Shown here one piece after another: positions 21,162 to 28,207 of a stretch of DNA of 64,000 nt (position 1 is its first letter; each line of letters begins with the position of its first letter). The DNA lies in contig NZ_SFCC01000020.1 of NCBI RefSeq assembly GCF_004214935.1, positions 62,001 to 126,000 of the forward strand, given 5' to 3'. The stretch comes from Amycolatopsis suaedae (lineage in GTDB: Bacteria > Actinomycetota > Actinomycetes > Mycobacteriales > Pseudonocardiaceae). The translations under genes were made by a program, and so were the position numbers. The notes beneath the pieces were generated by a model that saw only the letters and a list, made by a program, of their open reading frames with translations, searched no databases and was not told the DNA's origin.

Positions 21162-22176
21162 GTGTGATCCGCAGGCGCGCCACCGAGCCGTCGCGTTCGG
21201 GCTCGCCGACGGCGAGACCGGCGCGGACCGCGGTGCGGCGCACGGCATCCTGACCGGTCAGGCACAGCGCGACCAGTTCCCCGTGGCCGTCGGCGTTCGC
21301 CAGTTCGGCCACCCTGGCCAGCACGGCCGTGCCGAGGCCGTTGCGCTGCCAGCGATCCTCGACGAGCAGGGACACCTCGGCCGACCCGTCACCGGCGGGG
21401 ATGAGCTGGCCCAGCGCCACCACGTCGCGGCCGCAGACGGCGAGCAGGCTGCGGCCGCGGGGCGGGACGAGCAGCCGGTGCAGCCAGCGGCGCGGGATCG
21501 TGCGCACGCCGGTGTGGTAGCGGTTGAACAGGGTGTTCGCCGAGCAGCGGGCGTGCAGTGCGGCCACCGCGTCGGCGTCGGCGGGTACGCCGGTGCGCAG
21601 CACGACGGTGGCGCCGTCGGCACAGGTCACGACCGACGGTCCGGTGATGTCCCTGCGGACGGCGCCGAGCAGCCGCAGCAGCGCCTCGCCGCGGGCGATC
21701 TCCTGCTCGACGAACGGTGCCCATCGTCGCCGCGCGACGAACGCGGTGCCGTCGCCGCTGGGGAAGACGGCACGGTGCCCGCCCTCGGTGCGGCCCGGGT
21801 TGGCTTCCCCGGACGGGACGGTGGTGACCAGATCCGCGGTCAGGACCGTCCGCAGGGCGTCGCAGTGCCGGGCGGGCCGTCCGACGGCGTGGGCGGCGGC
21901 GTCCAGGGCCGACGCGGGCGGGTCGACCAGCTGGTGCAGGTCGGCGTCGGCGACGCCGGCGCAGGTCCCGCCCTCGGCCCGGATGGCGTCGAGTACCTCC
22001 GCGCGGGTGACACCGGGCGCGGGCCGGATGACCATCTCGTCGAGCACGCCGCCGGGCACCGGGAGAACGGTGAGGCCGAGGATGTTGCACCGCAGGTCGG
22101 CCAGCCGGATGGCGATCCGGGCGAGCGAGCCGGGGCCGTCGTCCATCCGGACGCGGACACGCAACGTCGTTTCCAT
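21118..22176 (-). CDS. ACT-domain GNAT acetyltransferase
   Basis: A 352-residue fusion. Residues ~1-75 form an ACT domain (VRMDDGPGSLARIAIRLADL, then CNILGLTVLPV), a small-molecule, usually amino-acid, sensor. Residues ~190-350 are a GNAT acetyltransferase, with RWQRNGLGTAVLARVAELA as the acetyl-CoA loop. Actinobacterial ACT-GNAT enzymes of this layout are reported as amino-acid-controlled protein lysine acetyltransferases (for example from Micromonospora acting on acetyl-CoA synthetase); the same role is inferred here. The ATG at 22176 is a clear N-terminus. It converges on def with a 44-nt overlap. Confidence 0.82.
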   Translation of the reverse strand: METTLRVRVRMDDGPGSLARIAIRLADLRCNILGLTVLPVPGGVLDEMVIRPAPGVTRAEVLDAIRAEGGTCAGVADADLHQLVDPPASALDAAAHAVGRPARHCDALRTVLTADLVTTVPSGEANPGRTEGGHRAVFPSGDGTAFVARRRWAPFVEQEIARGEALLRLLGAVRRDITGPSVVTCADGATVVLRTGVPADADAVAALHARCSANTLFNRYHTGVRTIPRRWLHRLLVPPRGRSLLAVCGRDVVALGQLIPAGDGSAEVSLLVEDRWQRNGLGTAVLARVAELANADGHGELVALCLTGQDAVRRTAVRAGLAVGEPERDGSVARLRITLSAAPRTSPSPWSA

Positions 22177-22232
22177 GCCTTCACGGTCCCCCGGCGGTGT
22201 TGCCAGGCGGGGACGGCGGCGTTTCGCGGACG

Positions 22233-22778
22233 TCAGGAGGACGCGAACCCCGGTAAATCCCGGGGAAACAGCACGTACTCGGTGCCGATCGGATCCACGC
22301 ACAGCTGGCCCCGGCTGAGGCGAGCCGCACCGGTCGGGCCCGTCGGCGTCTGGACTGACGAGCCCAAAGGCCGCTCAGCGGCCGACGGCGAGGAGGGAAG
22401 ACGCCGACTCAGGGGGCCCGACCGACGCCCGAACGAAGAGAGGGCCAACGGCAGAGTGTCGTGGTAGTCCTCGCGGGGTTCCAGTACGCAGAACTCGTTG
22501 CCGCACGGGTCGGTGAGCACCGTCCACGGCACACCCGCCGGCTGTTGCGGCAGGCCCGCGCCGAGGTCGCGGGCCTGCTTGATCAGGTCGGCCTGATGCT
22601 CCGCGGAGACGCTGGCCAGGTCGAGGTGCACCCGGTTCTTGCCCCGCTTGGGCTGCCGCGGCGGCACGAAGTGCAGGAGCAGGCCGCCGCCGGCCGGTCC
22701 CAGCAGCCCGGCCCAGAACGCCGCCGTCTCACGAGGTCGCTCCGCCTCGAACACCAGCCCCGCGAGGTTGCCCGTCAC
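22233..22778 (-). CDS. VOC-family protein with odd C-terminal insert
   Basis: A 181-residue protein. Residues 1-100 are a normal glyoxalase/VOC half: GLVFEAERPRETAAFWAGLLG, NRVHLDLA, then WTVLTDPCGNEFCVLEPRE. After DYHDT an Arg/Ser/Pro-rich stretch of ~40 residues (SSFGRRSGPLSRRLPSS and following) interrupts, before CVDPIGTEYVLFPRD, which looks like the end strand of a VOC domain. The DNA of the insert (about 22345-22455) holds a perfect 15-nt palindrome at 22369-22383. This suggests in-frame insertion of a small repeat, or replacement of most of a second domain. GTG start at 22778. Substrate unknown. Confidence 0.7.
   Translation of the reverse strand: MTGNLAGLVFEAERPRETAAFWAGLLGPAGGGLLLHFVPPRQPKRGKNRVHLDLASVSAEHQADLIKQARDLGAGLPQQPAGVPWTVLTDPCGNEFCVLEPREDYHDTLPLALSSFGRRSGPLSRRLPSSPSAAERPLGSSVQTPTGPTGAARLSRGQLCVDPIGTEYVLFPRDLPGFASS
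22369..22383. repeat. Palindrome inside the VOC insert
   Basis: GGCCGCTCAGCGGCC, a perfect 7+1+7 palindrome, in the Arg/Ser-rich insert of the VOC gene. Confidence 0.55.
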
Positions 22779-22797
22779 AGCCCGGGACGCTAGCCGA

Positions 22798-23562
22798 CTA
22801 CCTGGTCGACAGGCGCAGCAGCGCCCAGAGCTGGGAGATGGCGTCGAACGGGCCCTCGTAGTCCACCGCGTTGACGTTGACCCGGCCCCACAGCCACAGG
22901 TAGATCTGCGCGGGCGGCCCGGTCACCTGTGCCTGCGCGCGGTCGGCCTCCTCCTCGGTGCACCGCCAGGCGAACGTCTCACCGGGCCCGGCTCTGGTGA
23001 ACCAGCTGTGGTCGCCGGTGCGCACGGCGACGGTGGCCTCCATCGTCCCGGACAGCCCCAGCGTCGACAGCCGGTGGCCGAACCACAGCCGCAGCGCCTC
23101 GTCGACACCGTCCAGCGCCAGGTCCTCACCGATCGGGCCGGCCTGGTTTCCCGCTGCCACCTCCAGGTCGACCCGGTGCAGGGTCGACTCGTGGGCCATC
23201 CGCCTGCGCCAGAACCCGTAGGTCCGGTCCTCCGGCCACCACGTCGACACCGGCTCGCCGGGGTCGTGCGCGGACAACGTCTCCAGCAGGTCCTCGGCCC
23301 CGCTCCGCAGGAACGCCAGCGGGTCCTGACCCTCCTCCGGATCGCGCTGCCAGTCGCCGGGCTTGTAGCCCTTGACCAGCCACGTCCGCACCAGCCGGTA
23401 GACGCTGCCCAGGTGACGGACCAGATCCTCCACGGTGAAACCCGGGCAGGTCGGCACCGGGAGCTCGGGCGGGACCGCGTGCGCGATCTCGCTGGTCAGC
23501 TCCATCTCGATGCCGATGGACTCGAGCAGCCTGCTCTGATCGATGAGGTCGTGTCGCCACAT
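22798..23562 (-). CDS. Maleylpyruvate isomerase/DinB-fold family protein
   Basis: A 254-residue protein of the MDMPI N-terminal (DinB-like four-helix) family common in actinobacteria. It shows LVRHLGSVYRLVRTWL, the RRMAHESTLHRVDLEVAAG block that brings a putative metal histidine, and a C-terminal domain ending around YLWLWGRVNVN. Many relatives are mycothiol-dependent, but most are uncharacterised. Its ATG shares a base with the stop of the HEPN gene, so the two are co-translated and would share LexA control. Confidence 0.82.
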   Translation of the reverse strand: MWRHDLIDQSRLLESIGIEMELTSEIAHAVPPELPVPTCPGFTVEDLVRHLGSVYRLVRTWLVKGYKPGDWQRDPEEGQDPLAFLRSGAEDLLETLSAHDPGEPVSTWWPEDRTYGFWRRRMAHESTLHRVDLEVAAGNQAGPIGEDLALDGVDEALRLWFGHRLSTLGLSGTMEATVAVRTGDHSWFTRAGPGETFAWRCTEEEADRAQAQVTGPPAQIYLWLWGRVNVNAVDYEGPFDAISQLWALLRLSTR

Positions 23563-24086
23563 CACCTGCTCCGCACACCGCGTAGCGGACTTCGCCGCGT
23601 CGCGGGGTGCACCGTGCCGCGGCCGTTCTCCCGGCCGGTGTGGACGAGCCCTCGGGCCACCTCCAGGAACCGGCCGCTCTGTTCGTGCAGCTCGGCGGCC
23701 AGGTCGGCGGTGACCTTGCGGGCGAGGCCGGCCTGCGCGGCGGCGTGGGTGGCCGAGTGCGAGTCGAAGTAGGCAGCCCACTCGCCGAGCTCGGGCACCG
23801 TCGAGTCGAGCAGCACCCACACGCTCGCCGGCCTGGCCCGGCCCCGGTGCGGGCGGCCGCGGGCGGCCAGCACCGCGGCGGCGGCACGCAGCGCGGAGTA
23901 GTAGGACCCGGTGTAGCGCTCCACCGGGTCGGTCTGCCGGGTCGCCTCACCGTGTTCCCTGCGTGCCTGCGTGAGCAGCGACACCGCGGACGACGGCGGC
24001 CGGGTCCGCCCCGCCCCGCGCAGGGGCAGGGGCAGCGCGGTCTGCGCGGTCTGCGTCGTGTCGTTCACTGCGGCAACAGCGGACAT
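23562..24086 (-). CDS. SAV_6107-type HEPN-domain protein
   Basis: A 174-residue protein that I place in the SAV_6107 family: a Thr/Pro-rich N-terminus, then a helical domain with RYTGSYYSALRAAAAVLAA, the Trp/Leu block VWVLLDSTVPELGEWAAYF and helix LHEQSGRFLEVARGLV. HEPN proteins are often RNases or partners of DNA polymerases; the RX4-6H catalytic motif is not evident, so activity is uncertain. AAGGGGG lies just before the ATG at 24086. Two LexA boxes lie upstream, and the next gene is coupled by stop/start overlap. Confidence 0.72.
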   Translation of the reverse strand: MSAVAAVNDTTQTAQTALPLPLRGAGRTRPPSSAVSLLTQARREHGEATRQTDPVERYTGSYYSALRAAAAVLAARGRPHRGRARPASVWVLLDSTVPELGEWAAYFDSHSATHAAAQAGLARKVTADLAAELHEQSGRFLEVARGLVHTGRENGRGTVHPATRRSPLRGVRSR

Positions 24087-24193
24087 GGGCAACCCCCTTG
24101 GGTCGACGGTCGGCGGCCGGGTGCGGTGCCCGGCGACGGCGCGCTTCCCCCACCCCGCCGCCGGGCACCTCCGGTGAGCACCCCACCGGCCTT

Positions 24194-24209
24194 TCGAACT
24201 CACGTTCGA
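24194..24209. promoter_or_regulatory. LexA (SOS) box, perfect match
   Basis: TCGAACTCACGTTCGA matches the actinobacterial TCGAAC-N4-GTTCGA consensus at all 12 defined positions. It stands 108 nt upstream of the HEPN gene start. Confidence 0.85.
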
Positions 24210-24226
24210 ACATCTCCAGCGTAGCT

Positions 24227-24242
24227 TCGAACACCTGTTCGT
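24227..24242. promoter_or_regulatory. LexA (SOS) box 2, overlapping -35 region
   Basis: TCGAACACCTGTTCGT matches 11 of 12 positions and is centred 33 bp from the first box. It covers about -49 to -34 relative to the start codon of the rightward gene. Confidence 0.82.
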
Positions 24243-24263
24243 TCAAGTCCCGCCGCGATCGAC

Positions 24264-24269
24264 TAGGGT
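24264..24269 (+). promoter_or_regulatory. -10 box for a leaderless transcript
   Basis: TAGGGT followed by exactly 6 nt and the GTG start at 24276: transcription would begin at or next to the start codon. Confidence 0.65.
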
Positions 24270-24275
24270 GGTGAC

Positions 24276-25064
24276 GTGGCTCACTACACGCAGGCCGATC
24301 TGAGCGGCTCCCGGTTCGAGGACGTGAACCTCCGTGACGCCCTGTTCCGCTCGGTCGCGCTGTCCGGCGCGCGCTTCCGGGGCGTGCTGATGGACAACGT
24401 CACGATGCACGGCAGCTACCTGTCCAACACGGAGATCAACGGCGAGTTCGAGAACCTGCAGATCAACGGCGTCGACGTCGCACCGCTGGTGGAGGCGGAG
24501 CTGGACCGGCGCTACCCGGACCGGGTCAAGATGCGGCCCGCCGACGCCGCGGGCTTCCGGGAGGCGTGGGACGTCGTCGAGCGGCTCTGGGCGGGCACGG
24601 TCGAGCGGGCCCGCCGCCTCGACCCGGCGCTGCTGCACGAATCGGTCGAGGGCGAGTGGTCGTTCATCGAGACGCTGCGGCACCTGGTGTTCGCCACCGA
24701 CGCCTGGGTCCGGCGGGCGATCCTCGGCGATCCGGCGCCGTGGCACCCGCTGTCGCTGCCGTGGGACGAGATGCCGGACATTCCCGGCGTACCGCGCGAC
24801 CGCGACGCACGGCCGTCGCTGGACGAGGTACTCGCACTGCGCCGGGACCGGATGGCCACGGTGCGCGAGGTCGTCGACGGGCTGACCGACGAGTCGCTGG
24901 CCGGCCACACCACGGCCGTCGAGGGGCCGGGCTGGCCCGAGCCGGTCAGCCACCCGGTGCGCGAGTGCCTGCTGTGCGTCCTCAACGAGGAATGGCAGCA
25001 CCGGCTCTACGCCGAACGGGATCTGGCCGTGCTGGAAGCCGGATACACCATCGCGGGCCGGTAG
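24276..25064 (+). CDS. Pentapeptide-repeat plus DinB-fold protein
   Basis: A 262-residue protein. Residues ~1-70 are pentapeptide-repeat-like (ADLSGSRFEDVNLRDALF, then ALSGARFRGVLMDNV). The rest is a DinB-type helical domain with SFIETLRHLVFATDAWVRRA, a metal histidine candidate in LRHLVF, and VLNEEWQHRLYAERDL near the end. The DinB superfamily is named after a damage-inducible gene but its members are mostly enzymes or thiol transferases. Here a LexA box overlaps the promoter, so damage induction is likely. The GTG is leaderless; no RBS is present. Confidence 0.8.
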   Translation: MAHYTQADLSGSRFEDVNLRDALFRSVALSGARFRGVLMDNVTMHGSYLSNTEINGEFENLQINGVDVAPLVEAELDRRYPDRVKMRPADAAGFREAWDVVERLWAGTVERARRLDPALLHESVEGEWSFIETLRHLVFATDAWVRRAILGDPAPWHPLSLPWDEMPDIPGVPRDRDARPSLDEVLALRRDRMATVREVVDGLTDESLAGHTTAVEGPGWPEPVSHPVRECLLCVLNEEWQHRLYAERDLAVLEAGYTIAGR

Positions 25065-25087
25065 CGGTCCGTGATCTGATAGTGGGC

Positions 25088-25591
25088 ATGAGCTTCGAGC
25101 ATCCGGCGACGGCGAAGGTGGCGGCCGCACTGGCCGAGGCGGGGCAGACGGCCGCGGCGGACGGGATCCGCGTGCTCCCCGCGGAGGTACGCACGGCGGC
25201 GCAGGCAGCGGAGGCACTCGGGGTGAGCGTCGGCGCGATCGCCAACAGCCTGGTCTTCCGGGCCGTCCGCGGCGGCACCGACTTCCCGCTGCTGGCCCTC
25301 ACCTCGGGGGCGCACCGCGCCGACCTCGCGGTGCTCGCGGAACTGGCGGGCGCGGACGAGGTCGACCGGGCCGACCCGAAGTTCGTCAAGACGCACACCG
25401 GCCAGGTCATCGGCGGGGTCGCGCCGGTCGGGCACCCGGCGAAGCTGGTCACGCTGGTGGACACCGCCCTGGAGCAGTACGAGACGGTCTGGGCCGCGGC
25501 CGGCCACGCCAAGACGGTCTTTCCCACCACGTTCGCCGCACTGGTCGAGCTGACCGGCGGCCGGGCGGCCGCATTGGGGGGCGGAGCATGA
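25088..25591 (+). CDS. YbaK/EbsC-type aminoacyl-tRNA deacylase
   Basis: A 167-residue editing-domain protein of the ProX/YbaK group, which hydrolyses mischarged tRNAs. Markers are the VGAIANSLVFRA helix, DPKFVKTHTGQVIGGVAPVGH (tRNA/aminoacyl site) and the C-terminal HAKTVFPTTFAALVELTGG. ATG at 25088 lies 23 nt after the previous stop, with no clear RBS. The following GNAT start overlaps its stop (ATGA). Confidence 0.88.
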   Translation: MSFEHPATAKVAAALAEAGQTAAADGIRVLPAEVRTAAQAAEALGVSVGAIANSLVFRAVRGGTDFPLLALTSGAHRADLAVLAELAGADEVDRADPKFVKTHTGQVIGGVAPVGHPAKLVTLVDTALEQYETVWAAAGHAKTVFPTTFAALVELTGGRAAALGGGA

Positions 25592-26151
25592 CGGCGACGT
25601 CGTCGACCCGGTTCGTCGAGCTGACGGCCGACGAGTTCCGCGACCGCCTGCGCGAGGCGCTCGACCTCTACGTCGCCGCCATGCACTACCCCCAGGGCAC
25701 GGCCGAACAGCGGGCACCGATGTGGCTGACCCACGTGCTCCGGGAGGGCTGGCGCTGCGTCGTCGCGCTGGACACCGACGGCACCATGCTCGGCCTCGCC
25801 TACGGTTACCGCGGCCGGGCCGGCCAATGGTGGCACGAGCAGGTGCGGCGCGGGCTCGCGCAGGAATCCGGCGACGAGGGCGTCCGGCTGTGGATGACCG
25901 ACTACTTCGAGCTGACCGAGATCCACGTGCGCCCGGCCGACCAGGCCAGGGGCATCGGTTCCGACCTGCTGCGCAGGCTGCTGTCCGGTGTGGACTATCC
26001 GAGGGTGCTGCTGTCCACTCCGGAGGGTCCGACCAGGGCGTGGCGGCTGTACCGCCGGATGGGGTTCACCGACGTGCTGCGTGACTACTACTTCGCGGGC
26101 GACCCCCGGCCGTTCGCCATCCTGGGCCGCACCCTGCCGCTATCCGAGTAA
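25588..26151 (+). CDS. GNAT N-acetyltransferase
   Basis: A 187-residue acetyltransferase. The acetyl-CoA loop is RPADQARGIGSDLLRRLL (near residue 115) and the C-terminal strand is WRLYRRMGFTDVLRDYYF. The substrate is not predictable. Its start overlaps the YbaK-like stop; its last 12 nt overlap the converging phosphoribosyltransferase gene. Confidence 0.85.
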   Translation: MTATSSTRFVELTADEFRDRLREALDLYVAAMHYPQGTAEQRAPMWLTHVLREGWRCVVALDTDGTMLGLAYGYRGRAGQWWHEQVRRGLAQESGDEGVRLWMTDYFELTEIHVRPADQARGIGSDLLRRLLSGVDYPRVLLSTPEGPTRAWRLYRRMGFTDVLRDYYFAGDPRPFAILGRTLPLSE

Positions 26152-26769
26152 CGCCATCACCTCGTCGTCGGTGGTCTGCGCGAAGTCGCGGTACCAGTTG
26201 CCGACCGAGCCGAACCCCGGCGGCATCACCACGCAGAACAGTTCGTCGGCCTCCGGCACCTCGGCGCCCGGCGCGCACACCGGCGAGGCGAACACGATCC
26301 GCGCGGGCTCCCGCCCGGCCAGATCCCGGGCGGCCGCCCTCGCGGTGACACCGGTGGCCAGGCCATCGTCGACCAGTACCACGTCGCGGCCGCCGATCTC
26401 CGGCTCGTCGTCGCCGCGGTAGAGCCGCAGCCGTCTGGCCGCCTCGGCACGTTCCCGCTCGCACGTCTCCGCCATGTCCATTTCGGACAATCCGAGCCTG
26501 CGCAGCATCCGCCGGTCGAAGTAGGCCGGTCCGTCCGCGGTCACCGCGCCGACTCCCAGTTCCGGCTGTCCGGGTGCGCCGATCTTCCTCGCCACGGCGA
26601 CGCCGAGCGGGGCATCCAGTGCCCTGGCCACCGGTTCGGCGACCGGGACGCCGCCCCTGGCCAGGCCAAGCACCACCGGTTCGTGCCACTCGCGCCGGGC
26701 GAGCAGCTCACCGAGCTGCCGGCCGGCGGCGGCGCGGTCGGGGAACGCGCGGATCCTCGTCGCACGCAT
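26140..26769 (-). CDS. Type I phosphoribosyltransferase-domain protein
   Basis: A 209-residue protein with the PRPP loop VVLVDDGLATGVTARAA (near residue 128) and the N-terminal GLARGGVPVAEPVARAL. Stand-alone proteins of this kind are common in actinobacteria and not assigned to one base. Start by position at 26769; GGTACGGC upstream gives no strong ribosome site. Confidence 0.85.
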   Translation of the reverse strand: MRATRIRAFPDRAAAGRQLGELLARREWHEPVVLGLARGGVPVAEPVARALDAPLGVAVARKIGAPGQPELGVGAVTADGPAYFDRRMLRRLGLSEMDMAETCERERAEAARRLRLYRGDDEPEIGGRDVVLVDDGLATGVTARAAARDLAGREPARIVFASPVCAPGAEVPEADELFCVVMPPGFGSVGNWYRDFAQTTDDEVMALLG

Positions 26770-26809
26770 GCCGTACCCCTCTCGTCACCTCCACCGACCG
26801 GCTACCCGG

Positions 26810-27712
26810 TCAGCGCCGCGAGTAACTTCCGGCGAGCGCCGCAACCAGCAGCGCCGCCCCGCACCAGCCCAGCACCCCGAGGTGCTCGCCCAGCAGCACG
26901 GCGGCCAGTACCGCCGCCGTCAGTGGCTCCAGCAGCGCGGCCAGCGCGGCGAACACCGGCCGCGCGTCCCGCAGGCCACGCAGGTAGGCCGCGTACCCCA
27001 GCATGGTCGGTACGGCGCCGAGGTACAACGCCAGCGCGAGCACGTCGGCGCGCAGCGGCAGCGTCATCCCGAACGCCAGCCCGGCGGGCAGCAGCAGTAC
27101 CCCGCCGACCAGGCAGCCGTACGTGGTGACCCGCAGGCCGTCCAGGCCGGCCACCTGCCGCCGGTTGACCAGGGTGAGCGCCGCGAAACCGGCGCCGGCC
27201 AGCAGTGCCAGCGCCACCCCGGCGACCAGCCGCCAGCCACTCGCGCCTGCTCCGGACGAGCCGCTGAGCAGGACCACTCCGGCCACCGCCGCGGCGACCG
27301 AGATCAGCGTGCGGGCGTCGGGCCGCTGCCGGTCGAGCACCGCGGCGCCGGCGGCGACGAACACCGGCAGGCTGCCGATGGTGGTCATCGTCGCCACGCT
27401 CACCGAGGTGAGGGTGACGGCGGCGAAGTAGCTGGTCTGGAACAACGCGAGCAACGCGCCCGCGACCACCAGGCGCACGGCTGCCGCTCGCGTGCGGGGC
27501 AGGCGGGCGCCGCCGGTCACGGCGAGGAACAGCACGCCACAGCCACCGGCGACCAGCAGCCGGTACGCGGCCACCGGCTGCGGATGCAGCCCCGCTCGCT
27601 GAGCCAGCAGCGAACCGGCGATACCGCCGGTCCCCCACAGCACCCCGGCGGCCACCAGCGCCACCACGGCGCGGCTTTTCGCGCGCGCGTCGACAACTAC
27701 GGACAAGGACAT
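26810..27712 (-). CDS. EamA/DMT-family exporter
   Basis: A 300-residue membrane protein with ten predicted helices in two EamA repeats (second begins near VAGVALALLAGAGF). It ends in SRR outside the last helix. Such proteins export amino acids, nucleosides or drugs; no substrate can be named. Start at 27712. A near-palindrome CGGTGAC-GT-GTCACCG lies ~90 nt upstream (27804-27819) as a possible operator. Confidence 0.85.
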   Translation of the reverse strand: MSLSVVVDARAKSRAVVALVAAGVLWGTGGIAGSLLAQRAGLHPQPVAAYRLLVAGGCGVLFLAVTGGARLPRTRAAAVRLVVAGALLALFQTSYFAAVTLTSVSVATMTTIGSLPVFVAAGAAVLDRQRPDARTLISVAAAVAGVVLLSGSSGAGASGWRLVAGVALALLAGAGFAALTLVNRRQVAGLDGLRVTTYGCLVGGVLLLPAGLAFGMTLPLRADVLALALYLGAVPTMLGYAAYLRGLRDARPVFAALAALLEPLTAAVLAAVLLGEHLGVLGWCGAALLVAALAGSYSRR

Positions 27713-27803
27713 TCGAAACGCTCCAGCGTCGAAGTGGACGGGAAACGACCACGACGCGGGGCGTCACGTGTACGAAGGGTCCGATCGCACCACGACATAC
27801 CGC

Positions 27804-27819
27804 CGGTGACGTGTCACCG
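27804..27819. promoter_or_regulatory. Operator-like dyad upstream of the EamA gene
   Basis: CGGTGAC-GT-GTCACCG, seven-base arms around GT. Regulator unknown. Confidence 0.35.
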
Positions 27820-27832
27820 ACGGCTGCCTACG

Positions 27833-27851
27833 CCCCGCTCAGCGAGCGGGG
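27833..27851. terminator. GC-rich hairpin
   Basis: CCCCGCTC-AGC-GAGCGGGG, perfect 8-bp stem with a 3-nt loop, between repeat region B and the EamA promoter. It could end leftward transcripts from the DUF885 gene. Confidence 0.5.
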
Positions 27852-27907
27852 GGTGGGGTGACGAGAAAGACCCGGTGCATGATGCGCACCCTAAGGGACC
27901 ACGGCAC

Positions 27908-28193
27908 GTGAAGGCCACCTTCATTACGTCACACGTCAGGCCCGGGTGATCGTGCGCGAACGTGGAACTCGCGTACGGGAACGCAGAACTCGCGTGCACG
28001 AGCGTGGAGTTCATACCGTGAGACACTCCTCCCACCCCGCGGCCCCGCGAGTCCCACCTTCCTGCACGCGAGTCCCACGCTCCCGCACGCGAACTCCACC
28101 TTCACGCACGGGCGGGAACGTACGACTCGCGCGTCAGAACGTACGACTCGCGCGAACCGGCCGCCCGCTCACGCAGGCGACCGGCACCACGTG
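27908..28193. repeat. Composite repeat element B (left end only)
   Basis: Fills most of the 495-nt gap between the EamA start and the DUF885 stop. Left end GTGAAGGCCACCTTCA (27908-27923) is followed by three 21-nt units (about 27959-28020) with ACTCGCG or a derivative, three 21-nt units in reverse orientation (about 28047-28110), and two forward 21-nt units (about 28117-28158). The core block GACCGGCACC...GTGAGAACC (28179-28199) matches elements A and C. A right terminal repeat is missing; the element stops next to the DUF885 stop codon. An open frame of ~80 codons through it is an artefact of the 21-nt (7-codon) period. Confidence 0.8.
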
Positions 28194-28207
28194 AGAACCT
28201 GGGACGG

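Noticed and set aside
23562..25064. Toxin-antitoxin module of HEPN type
   Set aside because: HEPN/MNT pairs would need a nucleotidyltransferase partner and an RX4-6H motif; neither is visible. Kept only as an SOS-regulated locus.
27946..28194. An 82-codon frame inside repeat element B
   Set aside because: The sequence RERGTRVRERRTRVHERGV is simply the translation of 21-nt (7-codon) repeats; no ribosome site.
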